From Cladorhizidae sp. MBARI D1340-BT2 (Eukaryota; Porifera; Demospongiae; Poecilosclerida; Cladorhizidae), in assembly GCA_028752905.1 (NCBI GenBank), contig JAQNBH010000009.1:45679165-45743164 (forward strand): a DNA stretch of 64,000 nt, written 5' to 3'. Positions 12,801 to 24,800 of this stretch are shown piece by piece. How positions within the stretch are numbered: the first letter of the stretch is position 1; each line of letters begins with the position of its first letter. A model generated the notes under the pieces. The model made no database searches. It was not told the origin of the DNA and saw only the letters and a list, made by a program, of their open reading frames with translations. The translations under genes were made by a program, and so were the position numbers.

Positions 12801-15800
12801 TCTTGGCTGCTTAGCTTACTCCTTAGAGAGCTTAGCTTGAGTATTGGCTGCTTAGCTTACTCCTTAGAGAGCTTAGCTCGAGTCTTGGCTGCTTAGCTTA
12901 CTCCTTAGAGAGCTTAGCTTGAATCTTGGCTGTTTAGCTTACTCCTTAGAGAGCTTAGCTTGAGTCTTGGCTGCTTAGCTTACTCCTTAGAGAGCTTAGC
13001 TTGAGTCTTGGCTGCTTAGCTTACTCCTTAGAGAGCTTAGCTTGAGTCTTGGCTGCTTAGCTTACTCCTTAGAGAGCTTAGCTCGAGTCTTGGCTGCTTA
13101 GCTTACTCCTTAGCGAGCTTAGCTTGAGTCAGTGAACCATTTGATTTCCAAATCTTAAAAGGTAATATTACACTCCCTTTCCAGATTAGAGTGGGCATGC
13201 CATTTTCTTGGGAAGGTGGCTTGTGGCATAGAGGAGGACTGATGAACGCAGTCAAACTTTAGATCATTGACTCCACTGAATTCTTCCAAGGATTGCTACA
13301 AGGACCAGGTAGGCTATTGAACGATATTGTTGCACTTATTCACTGGAAGTTCACATTTACAAGATTAGACAGAGTTAGTTGAACTGGTGGAGGACTACAC
13401 AGAGTTAGTAGGACTGGTGGAGGACTACACAGAGTTAGTTGAACTGGTGGAGGACTACACAGAGTTAGTTGAACTGGTGGGGACTACACAGAGTTAGTTG
13501 GACTGGTGGAGGACTACACAGAGTTAGTTGAACTGGTGAGGACTACACAGAGTTAGTTGGACTGGTGGAGGACTACACAGAGTTAGTTGGACTGGTGGAG
13601 GACTACACAGAGTTAGTTGAACTGGTGGAGGACTACACAGAGTTAGTTGAACTGGTGGAGGACTACACAGAGTTAGTTGGACTGGTGGAGGACTACACAG
13701 AGTTAGTTGGACTGGTGGGGACTACACAGAGTTAGTTGGACTGGTGGAGGACTACACAGAGTTAGTTGGACTGGTGGAGGACTACACAGAGTTAGTTGGA
13801 CTGGTGGAGGACTACACAGAGTTAGTTGGACTGGTGGAGGACTACACAGAGTTAGTTGGACTGGTGGAGGACTACACAGAGTTAGTTGAACTGGTGGAGG
13901 ACTACACAGAGTTAGTTGGACTGGTGGGGGACTACACAGAGTTAGTTGGACTGGTGGAGGACTACACAGAGTTAGTTGAACTGGTGGAGGACTACACAGA
14001 GTTAGTTGGACTGGTGGAGGACTACACAGAGTTAGTTGGACTGGTGGAGGACTACACAGAGTTAGTTGAACTGGTGGAGGACTACACAGAGTTAGTTGGA
14101 CTGGTGGGGACTACACAGAGTTAGTTGGACTGGTGGAGGACTACACAGAGTTAGTTGGACTGGTGGAGGACTACACAGAGTTAGTTGGACTGGTGGAGGA
14201 CTACACAGAGTTAGTTGGACTGGTGGAGGACTACACAGAGTTAGTTGGACTGGTGGAGGACTACACAGAGTTAGTTGGACTGGTGGAGGACTACACAGAG
14301 TTAGTTGAACTGGTGGAGGACTACACAGAGTTAGTTGGACTGGTGGAGAACTACACAGAGTTAGTTGGACTGGTGGAGGACAGAGTTAGTTGGACTGGTG
14401 GAGGACTACACAGAGTTAGTTGGACTGGTGGAGGACTACACAGAGTTAGTTGGACTGGTGGAGGACTACACAGAGTTAGTTGGACTGGTGGAGGACTACA
14501 CAGAGTTAGTTGGACTGGTGGAGGACTACACAGAGTTAGTTGGACTGGTGGAGGACTACACAGAGTTAGTTGAACTGGTGGAGGACTACACAGAGTTAGT
14601 TGGACTGGTGGAGGACTACACAGAGTTAGTTGGACTGGTGGAGGACTACACAGAGTTAGTTGGACTGGTGGAGGACTACACAGAGTTAGTTGAACTGGTG
14701 GAGGACTACACAGAGTTAGTTGGACTGGTGGAGGACTGCACAGAGTTAGTTGGACTGGTGGAGGACTACACAGAGTTAGTTGAACTGGTGGGGGACTACA
14801 CAGAGTTAGTTGGACTGGTGGGGACTACACAGAGTTAGTTGGACTGGTGGAGGACTACACAGAGTTAGTTGGACTGGTGGAGGACTACACAGAGTTAGTT
14901 GGACTGGTGGAGGACTACACAGAGTTAGTTGGACTGGTGGAGGACTACACAGAGTTAGTTGGACTGGTGGAGGACTACACAGAGTTAGTTGAACTGGTGG
15001 AGGACTACACAGAGTTAGTTGGACTGGTGGAGGACTACACAGAGTTAGTTGAACTGGTGGGGGACTACACAGAGTTAGTTGGACTGGTGGGGACTACACA
15101 GAGTTAGTTGGACTGGTGGAGGACTACACAGAGTTAGTTGGACTGGTGGAGGACTACACAGAGTTAGTTGGACTGGTGGAGGACTACACAGAGTTAGTTG
15201 GACTGGTGGAGGACTACACAGAGTTAGTTGGACTGGTGGAGGACTACACAGAGTTAGTTGGACTGGTGGAGGACTACACAGAGTTAGTTGAACTGGTGGG
15301 GGACTACACAGAGTTAGTTGGACTGGTGGGGACTACACAGAGTTAGTTGGACTGGTGGAGGACTACACAGAGTTAGTTGGACTGGTGGAGGACTACACAG
15401 AGTTAGTTGGACTGGTGGAGGACTACACAGAGTTAGTTGGACTGGTGGAGGACTACACAGAGTTAGTTGGACTGGTGGAGGACTACACAGAGTTAGTTGG
15501 ACTGGTGGAGGACTACACAGAGTTAGTTGAACTGGTGGAGGACTACACAGAGTTAGTTGGACTGGTGGAGGACTACACAGAGTTAGTTGGACTGGTGGAG
15601 GACTACACAGAGTTAGTTGGACTGGTGGAGGACTACACAGAGTTAGTTGGACTGGTGGAGGACTACATAGAGTTAGTTGGACTGGTGGAGGACTACACAG
15701 AGTTAGTTGAACTGGTGGAGGACTACACAGAGTTAGTTGAACTGGTGAGGACTACACAGAGTTAGTTGGACTGGTGGAGGACTACACAGAGTTAGTTGGA

Positions 15801-18800
15801 CTGGTGGAGGACTACACAGAGTTAGTTGAACTGGTGGAGGACTACACAGAGTTAGTTGGACTGGTGGAGGACTACACAGAGTTAGTTGGACTGGTGGAGG
15901 ACTACACAGAGTTAGTTGAACTGGTGGGGACTACACAGAGTTAGTTGGACTGGTGGAGGACTACACAGAGTTAGTTGGACTGGTGGAGGACTACACAGAG
16001 TTAGTTGGACTGGTGGAGGACTACACAGAGTTAGTTGGACTGGTGGAGGACTACACAGAGTTAGTTGGACTGGTGGAGGACTACACAGAGTTAGTTGAAC
16101 TGGTGGGGGACTACACAGAGTTAGTTGGACTGGTGGAGGACTACACAGAGTTAGTTGGACTGGTGGAGGACTACACAGAGTTAGTTGGACTGGTGGAGGA
16201 CTACACAGAGTTAGTTGGACTGGTGGAGGACTACACAGAGTTAGTTGGACTGGTGGAGGACTACACAGAGTTAGTTGAACTGGTGAGGACTACACAGAGT
16301 TAGTTGGACTGGTGAGGACTACACAGAGTTAGTTGGACTGGTGGAGGACTACACAGAGTTAGTTGGACTGGTGGAGGACTACACAGAGTTAGTTGGACTG
16401 GTGGAGGACTACACAGAGTTAGTTGAACTGGTGGAGAGTTAGTTGGACAGGTGGAGGACTACACAGAGTTAGTTAGACTGGTGGAGGACTACACAGAGTT
16501 AGTTGGACTGGTGCCGTTACTACATGGAGTTCTACAAAGACCAACTCAGAGCTTTACTGCTATTGGACATTACATATATCAGCACATGCCATGTAGGGTC
16601 AGCTACAGTCTCCTTCAAGGACTTGGTAGCAGCTGCACAGGAGAACTCCACCAACCAACCAGCAGATGCTTTGGTAAAGGATCAGCTACAGCCATTTGTT
16701 CTGCTTATAAAACAACACGTTCAGTCTTCACTCACTCTGACTCTAAAACAGCATACAGTGTGAGCTCCGATGATTGCAGCCTCCACAATCATTGCCACAT
16801 ACACTGAGTAGTTGTGGACATCCATTGGAACGTCTGGAGACTTCTGGCACTTCAGTACTTAGGAATGGACCTGTTGTATGACGAGGGACAGAGACAGCAA
16901 TGGATCCTTGAAGATGAACCTCAGAGGGTGTTTTTCACACTCAACATGCGTGTGTGTTTTTGTGTCGCTGGTTTATTACGTTAGCAAAGGCACGCTGGGA
17001 GTCTTCTTGGAGCTGATAATCGGCTGAAATCATTTAGGCAGGAAGAAGCTGTTGATGTGAGTTTTAGCTCAGATATGGGCTTTTGGGGGGGGGGGGGGGG
17101 GGGGGGAAGAGTTGCCATACACCATTTAAAAAAAGTGGGTCAAACCAAATATAGGGAGCGCTATTGCATGCACTGATACACAGAGCACAAAAACCTTGCT
17201 GAAGGTGCATGCTATTAGCAATTGTAAGGCAACTGATGCTTGCAGTGAACACGTCTAGTAGATGCTGAGTCAGCGCAGCCGAGCTCAGCATTGCAGACAA
17301 GTGGTTATAGTGAACTAATTGGTCACGGAAGTCATGGGAAAATTTGGGGCCTACTGGTAGCAAGATTGTTTTTGGAGCAAAATTGGCAGTAATCTAATAG
17401 TATTTAGGATCACAAGGACCTTCTAAATTGGTGAAGGCTAGAACATCTAGTCAAGTAATGTACAAATTCAAGTTGGTTATTGAGAGGGTGATTGCAATTT
17501 GGTTGGTTATGTCAACTGGGAGTTCATTTTTAGGACACAAAGAAGCTGCCAGGGGTTCAGGTGAGGGGGGTGAACTCTGGTTTCTCTGTGTGGGAGTGTA
17601 GGGGTGTCTGTCTTTTGGGGTCCACCATTTTGAAATAAGGATCAAACCACTTGTATAGGGAGAAGAACTCCTCCATGGTGTACACACATGTATACATATA
17701 TGCACTGTGTGTGACACAATCTCCTTATACTGCTCTTCCTCCCGGAAGGTTACTCTGCCATCTCCACCTGTCTGGATGTTGTTGATACTGTTCAGAGGTT
17801 TCCTGCTCATAAACACCAACCCCCAGCAGGCGCTGTTACCTCCCTCAGCCTCTGCTTGCACTGGTCCTGGCTCCCTCACTGTCTCCTCAGCCTCTGCTTG
17901 CACTGGTCCTGGCTCCCTCACTGTCTCCTCAGCCTCTGCTTGCACTGGTCCTGGCTCCCTCACTGTCTCCTCAGCCTCTGCTTGCACTGGTCCTGGCTCC
18001 CTCACTGTCTCCTCAGCCTCTGCTTGCACTGGTCCTGGCTCCCTCACTGTCACCTCAGCCTCTGCTTGCACTGGTCCTGGCTCCCTCACTGTCTCCTCAG
18101 CCTCTGCTTGCACTGGTCCTGGCTCCCTCACTGTCTCCTCAGCCTCTGCTTGCACTGGTCCTGGCTCCTCAGCCTCTGCTTGCACTGGTCCTGGCTCCCT
18201 CACTGTCTCCTCAGCCTCTGCTTGCACTGGTCCTGGCTCCCTCACTCTCTCCTCAGCCTCTGCTTGCACTGGTCCTGGCTCCCTCACTGTCACCTCAGCC
18301 TCTGCTTGCACTGGTCCTGGCTCCCTCACTGTCTCCTCAGCCTCTGCTTGCACTGGTCCTGGCTCCCTCACTGTCTCCTCAGCCTCTGCTTGCACTGGTC
18401 CTGGCTCCCTCACTGTCTCCTCAGCCTCTGCTTGCACTGGTCCTGGCTCCCTCACCGTCTCCTCAGCCTCTGCTTGCACTGGTCCTGGCTCCCTCACTGT
18501 CTCCTCAGCCTCTGCTTGCACTGGTCCTGCCTCCTCAGCCTCTGCTTGCACTGGTCCTGGCTCCCTCACTGTCTCCTCAGCCTCTGCTTGCACTGGTCCT
18601 GGCTCCCTCACTGTCTCCTCAGCCTCTGCTTGCACTGGTCCTGCCTCCTCAGCCTCTGCTTGCACTGGTCCTGGCTCCCTCACTGTCTCCTCAGCCTCTG
18701 CTTGCACTGGTCATGGCTCCCTCACGGTCTCCTCAGCCTCTGCTTGCACTGGTCCTGGCTCCCTCACTGTCTCCTCAGCCTCTGCTTGCACTGGTCCTGG

Positions 18801-21800
18801 CTCCCTCACTGTCTCCTCAGCCTCTGCTTGCACTGGTCCTGGCTCCCTCACTGTCAACTCAGCCTCTGCTTGCACTGGTCCTGTCACCTCAGCCTCTGCT
18901 TGCACTGGTCCTGGCTCCCTCACTGTCTCCTCAGCCTCTGCTTGCACTGGTCATGGCTCCCTCACGGTCTCCTCAGCCTCTGCTTGCACTGGTCCTGGCT
19001 CCCTCACTGTCTCCTCAGCCTCTGCTTGCACTGGTCCTGGCTCCCTCACTGTCTCCTCAGCCTCTGCTTGCACTGGTCCTGGCTCCCTCACTGTCACCTC
19101 AGCCTCTGCTTGCACTGGTCCTGCCTCCTCAGCCTCTGCTTGCACTGGTCCTGGCTCCCTCACTGTCTCCTCAGCCTCTGCTTGCACTGGTCCTGGCTCC
19201 CTCACTGTCTCCTCAGCCTCTGCTTGCACTGGTCCTGGCTCCCTCACTGTCTCCTCAGCCTCTGCTTGCACTGGTCCTGGCTCCTCAGCCTCTGCTTGCA
19301 CTGGTCCTGGCTCCCTCACTGTCTCCTCAGCCTCTGCTTGCACTGGTCCTGGCTCCCTCACTCTCTCCTCAGCCTCTGCTTGCACTGGTCCTGGCTCCCT
19401 CACTGTCACCTCAGCCTCTGCTTGCACTGGTCCTGGCTCCCTCACTGTCTCCTCAGCCTCTGCTTGCACTGGTCCTGGCTCCCTCACTGTCTCCTCAGCC
19501 TCTGCTTGCACTGGTCCTGGCTCCCTCACCGTCTCCTCAGCCTCTGCTTGCACTGGTCCTGGCTCCCTCACCGTCTCCTCAGCCTCTGCTTGCACTGGTC
19601 CTGGCTCCCTCACTGTCTCCTCAGCCTCTGCTTGCACTGGTCCTGCCTCCTCATCCTCTGCTTGCACTGGTCCTGGCTCCCTCACTGTCTCCTCAGCCTC
19701 TGCTTGCACTGGTCCTGGCTCCCTCACTGTCTCCTCAGCCTCTGCTTGCACTGGTCCTGCCTCCTCAGCCTCTGCTTGCACTGGTCCTGGCTCCCTCACT
19801 GTCTCCTCAGCCTCTGCTTGCACTGGTCATGGCTCCCTCACGGTCTCCTCAGCCTCTGCTTGCACTGGTCCTGGCTCCCTCACTGTCTCCTCAGCCTCTG
19901 CTTGCACTGGTCCTGGCTCCCTCACTGTCTCCTCAGCCTCTGCTTGCACTGGTCCTGGCTCCCTCACTGTCACCTCAGCCTCTGCTTGCACTGGTCCTGT
20001 CACCTCAGCCTCTGCTTGCACTGGTCCTGGCTCCCTCACTGTCTCCTCAGCCTCTGCTTGCACTGGTCATGGCTCCCTCACGGTCTCCTCAGCCTCTGCT
20101 TGCACTGGTCCTGGCTCCCTCACTGTCTCCTCAGCCTCTGCTTGCACTGGTCCTGGCTCCCTCACTGTCTCCTCAGCCTCTGCTTGCACTGGTCCTGGCT
20201 CCCTCACTGTCACCTCAGCCTCTGCTTGCACTGGTCCTGCCTCCTCAGCCTCTGCTTGCACTGGTCCTGGCTCCCTCACTGTCTCCTCAGCCTCTGCTTG
20301 CACTGGTCCTGGCTCCCTCACTGTCTCCTCAGCCTCTGCTTGCACTGGTCCTGCCTCCTCAGCCTCTGCTTGCACTGGTCCTGGCTCCCTCACTGTCTCC
20401 TCAGCCTCTGCTTGCACTGGTCATGGCTCCCTCACGGTCTCCTCAGCCTCTGCTTGCACTGGTCCTGGCTCCCTCACTGTCTCCTCAGCCTCTGCTTGCA
20501 CTGGTCCTGGCTCCCTCACTGTCTCCTCAGCCTCTGCTTGCACTGGTCCTGGCTCCCTCACTGTCACCTCAGCCTCTGCTTGCACTGGTCCTGTCACCTC
20601 AGCCTCTGCTTGCACTGGTCCTGGCTCCCTCACTGTCTCCTCAGCCTCTGCTTGCACTGGTCATGGCTCCCTCACGGTCTCCTCAGCCTCTGCTTGCACT
20701 GGTCCTGGCTCCCTCACTGTCTCCTCAGCCTCTGCTTGCACTGGTCCTGGCTCCCTCACTGTCTCCTCAGCCTCTGCTTGCACTGGTCCTGGCTCCCTCA
20801 CTGTCACCTCAGCCTCTGCTTGCACTGGTCCTGTCACCTCAGCCTCTGCTTGCACTGGTCCTGGCTCCCTCACTGTCTCCTCAATCTGTTTCTCACACTT
20901 CGCCTGCGAGTTGCTCTTTTGTGCAGCTACCACCCCTCAAGCTCTTTAGCTAGATTGTGAATAGCATGTTGCATGTGTGTGCTGGTTCTTCACGGACCAA
21001 TATGCCAGGAGGACATTATCCCACCACCCTGAACACTCACACTTAGATAGAGAGAGAGAGAGGTAGGTAGATAGAGAGATATGTAGGTAGATAGAGAGAT
21101 ATGTAGGTAGATAGAGAGATATGTAGGTAGATAGAGAGATATGTAGGTAGATAGAGAGATATGTAGGTAGATAGAGAGATATGTAGGTAGATAGAGAGAT
21201 ATGTAGGTAGATAGAGAGATATGTAGGTAGATAGAGAGATATGTAGGTAGATAGAGAGATATGTAGGTAGATAGAGAGATATGTAGGCAGATAGAGAGAT
21301 ATGTAGGCAGATAGATAGATATGTAGGTAGATAGAGAGATATGTAGGTAGATAGAGAGATATGTAGGTAGATAGATATGTAGGCAGATAGAGAGATACAT
21401 GTACTGTATGTAGGTAGATAGATATGTAGGCAGATAGAGAGATATGTAGGCAGATAGATAGATATGTAGGTAGATAGATAGATATGTAAGTAGATAGATA
21501 GATATGTAGGTAGATAGAGAGATATGTAGGCAGATAGAGAGATACATGTATGTAAGTAGATAGATATGTAGATAGATATATGTGTAGGTAGATAGATAGA
21601 TATGTAGGTAGATAGAGAGATATGTAGGCAGATTGTAGGCAGATAGAGAGATATGTAGGTAGATAGATATGTAGGTAGATAGATAGATATGTAGGTAGAT
21701 AGAGAATATGTAAGCAGATAGATAGATATGTAGGCAGATAGATAGATATGTAGGTAGATAGATATGTAGGTAGATAGAGAATATGTAGGCAGATAGAGAG

Positions 21801-24800
21801 ATATGTAGGTAGATAGATGTGTAGATAGATAGAGAGATATGTAGGCAGATAGAGAGATATGTAGGTAGATAGAGAGATATGTAGGTAGATAGATATGTAG
21901 GTAGATAGAGAGATATGTAGGTAGATAGATATGTAGGTAGATAGATATGTAGGTAGAGAGATATGTAGGCAGATATATGTGTAGATAGATAGATATATGT
22001 ATCCAGCTAATGTGGCTATATAAGTAGGTGTGGCTTGGCTGATACACTGAGATCGAGCGGACCTGGAAGATGTGCAGAACAAAAGGCCAAGAACCTTCCA
22101 AGCAGAGCTAAAGCATTTATACCGCAGCACAGCCTGCTCCTCTCTGGAATAACTTAGACACTGAAAATAGCGTGGCATGTGAACAACTGCTTTTAATGTG
22201 GACACCAGCCAGGTTGCGTGGACACCAGCCAGGCTGCGTGGATTCAAGCATTTTGAAATGTTTTCATTTTTGGTGTCATGTAAACACCACCTTTAGACTC
22301 AATATTGGCTCTTCACTAAATACACTTAACCTTTGACCTTTACAGCCAGCCAGGAAGCAAATGTACCCCACAATTAAACTACATATCTGTCCTTTTGAGG
22401 CAGGGATTGGGGGGGAAGCTAACAGTTCAGTTATGCCTAGCATCAACGCTATGGGGCATCAATGGGTCAGTACCTGGAAGTCTGCAGGAAGAGGTTCAGT
22501 AAACCTGTTGAGGTTACACCGAGAAACAGCCTCACGGTCAGCAGTGCAGCCACGCATGAAAGTAGGTGTCACTAACTCCTTGCAGAAGGGAGTCAGAGGT
22601 TGGTTGCTGCAAGATAGTCAGAGTGTTAAACAAACCATGCACAGATCACTGGCAACCTTCTGGTCTGAGTGGATATCCAGTCAGCACAGCTTCCCTCGGC
22701 AAAACGACATCCGGCGTTCTTCCCCCATAGTAGCTCATCAGCCAATGAGTAGTTGACCCTGTACCAGCTGCCAGTAGCACACACCACACACACACACACA
22801 CGTCGCATGCTAAATAGCCAGACACCTTGGCATCATATGCAGTATATAGCACGTGCATACCCACTGTCCTGTAGAGCAGCATAAGTGAATCTTGAGAACA
22901 CAGGGTTGAAGGTGAGCTGTCCTGTCATTGCTTCGTTCTAGTGGAACAAGCACGCATACATAATGAGCAGAGAGTTCCATTAGAACGGTCTCTACATAAC
23001 AGAGCATTATCACTTATGGTAGAGCTGTATTGAGCACGTTCACTAGCAGCTACCTAGAGTCGATGTTTCATCTCACCCCGAGCACTCGCTTTTCAAAATG
23101 ATTGAGAAAAGTGCCATCCCCCCCTTGGTTCTCTAGCTCCACCCCTCGAAGAGAAGGACAGTTGAAGTGTTGCCTTGCCTCATCCTGCGGATTTAAGACA
23201 CACACACACATGCACACCAAGACACATATCAGACAAGACACATACCAGAAGAGAGTGACTGAGGTTGTCTACAGTTCTGAACCAGCGCTCTTTAGACCGC
23301 TAACAGTTCTGAACCAGCCCTCTTTAGACTGCTAACAGTTCTGAACCAGCCCCCTTTAGACTGCTAACAGTTCTGAACCAGCTCTCTTTAGACTGCTAAC
23401 AGTTCTGACATGTTCTTTCTTCTGCTCTGATGCACACCTACTGAGTGCTGAGTGGCTCCTGCATGCACACCTACTGAGTGCTGAGTGGCTCCTGCATGCA
23501 CACCTACTGAGTGCTGAGTGGCTCCTGCATGCACACCTACTGAGTGCCGAGTGGCTCCTGCATGCACACCTACTGAGTGCTGAGTGGCTCCTGCATGCAC
23601 ACCTACTGAGTGCTGAGTGGCTCCTGCATGCACACCTACTGAGTGCTGAGTGGCCCCTGCATGCACACCTACTGAGTGCTGAGTGGCTCCTGCATGCACA
23701 CCTACTGAGTGCTGAGTGGCTCCTGCATGCACACCTACTGAGTGCTGAGTGGTTCCTGCATGCACACCTACTGAGTGCTGAGTGGCTCCTGCATGCACAC
23801 CTACTGAGTGCTGAGTGGCTCCTGCATGCACACCTACTGAGTGCTGAGTGGCCCCTGCATGCACACCTACTGAGTGCTGAGTGGCTCCTGCATGCACACC
23901 TACTGAGTGCTGAGTGCCCCCTGCATGCACACCTACTGAGTGCTGAGTGGCTCCTGCATGCACACCTACTGAGTGCTGAGTGGCCCCTGCATGCACACCT
24001 ACTGAGTGCTGAGTGGCTCCTGCATGCACACCTACTGAGTGCTGAGTGGTTCCTGCATGCACACCTACTGAGTGCTGAGTGGCCCCTGCATGCACACCTA
24101 CTGAGTGCTGAGTGGCTCCTGCATGCACACCTACTGAGTGCTGAGTGGCACCTACTGAGTGCTAAGTGGCCCCTGCATGCACACCTACTGAGTGCTGAGT
24201 GGCTCCTGCATGCACACCTACTGAGTGCTGAGTGGCCCCTGCATGCACACCTACTGAGTGATGAGTGGCTCCTGCATGCACACCTACTGAGTGCTGAGTG
24301 GCTGCATGCACACCTACTGAGTGCTGAGTGGCTCCTGCATGCACACCTACTGAGTGCTGAGTGGCTCCTGCATGCACACCTACTGAGTGCTGAGTGGCTC
24401 CTGCATGCACACCTACTGAGTGCTGAGTGGCCCCTGCATGCACACCTACTGAGTGCTGAGTGGCTCCTGCATGCACACCTACTGAGTGCTGAGTGGCCCC
24501 TGCATGCACACCTACTGAGTGCTGAGTGGCTCCTGCATGCACACCTACTGAGTGCTGAGTGGCTCCTGCATGCACACCTACTGAGTGCTGAGTGGCTCCT
24601 GCATGCACACCTACTGAGTGCTGAGTGGCCCCTGCATGCACACCTACTGAGTGCTGAGTGGTTCCTGCATGCACACCTACTGAGTGCTGAGTGGCTCCTG
24701 CATGCACACCTACTGAGTGCTGAGTGGCTCCTGCATGCACACCTACTGAGTGCTGAGTGGCCCCTGCATGCACACCTACTGAGTGCTGAGTGGCTCCTGC

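Noticed and set aside
17707..20949. 1080-codon plus frame resembling a Ser/Thr-rich mucin
   Set aside because: Period 42 keeps several frames open at once; the flanking residues do not look like a secreted mucin and the strand is antisense to the host gene. The minus frame is kept only as an open question.
20946..22247. 433-codon minus frame rich in Tyr/Leu/Ser/Ile
   Set aside because: A tatg/gata simple repeat read as protein; no start or splice logic.
22361..22756. 131-codon plus open frame
   Set aside because: Antisense shadow of LMLN exons 10 and 11.
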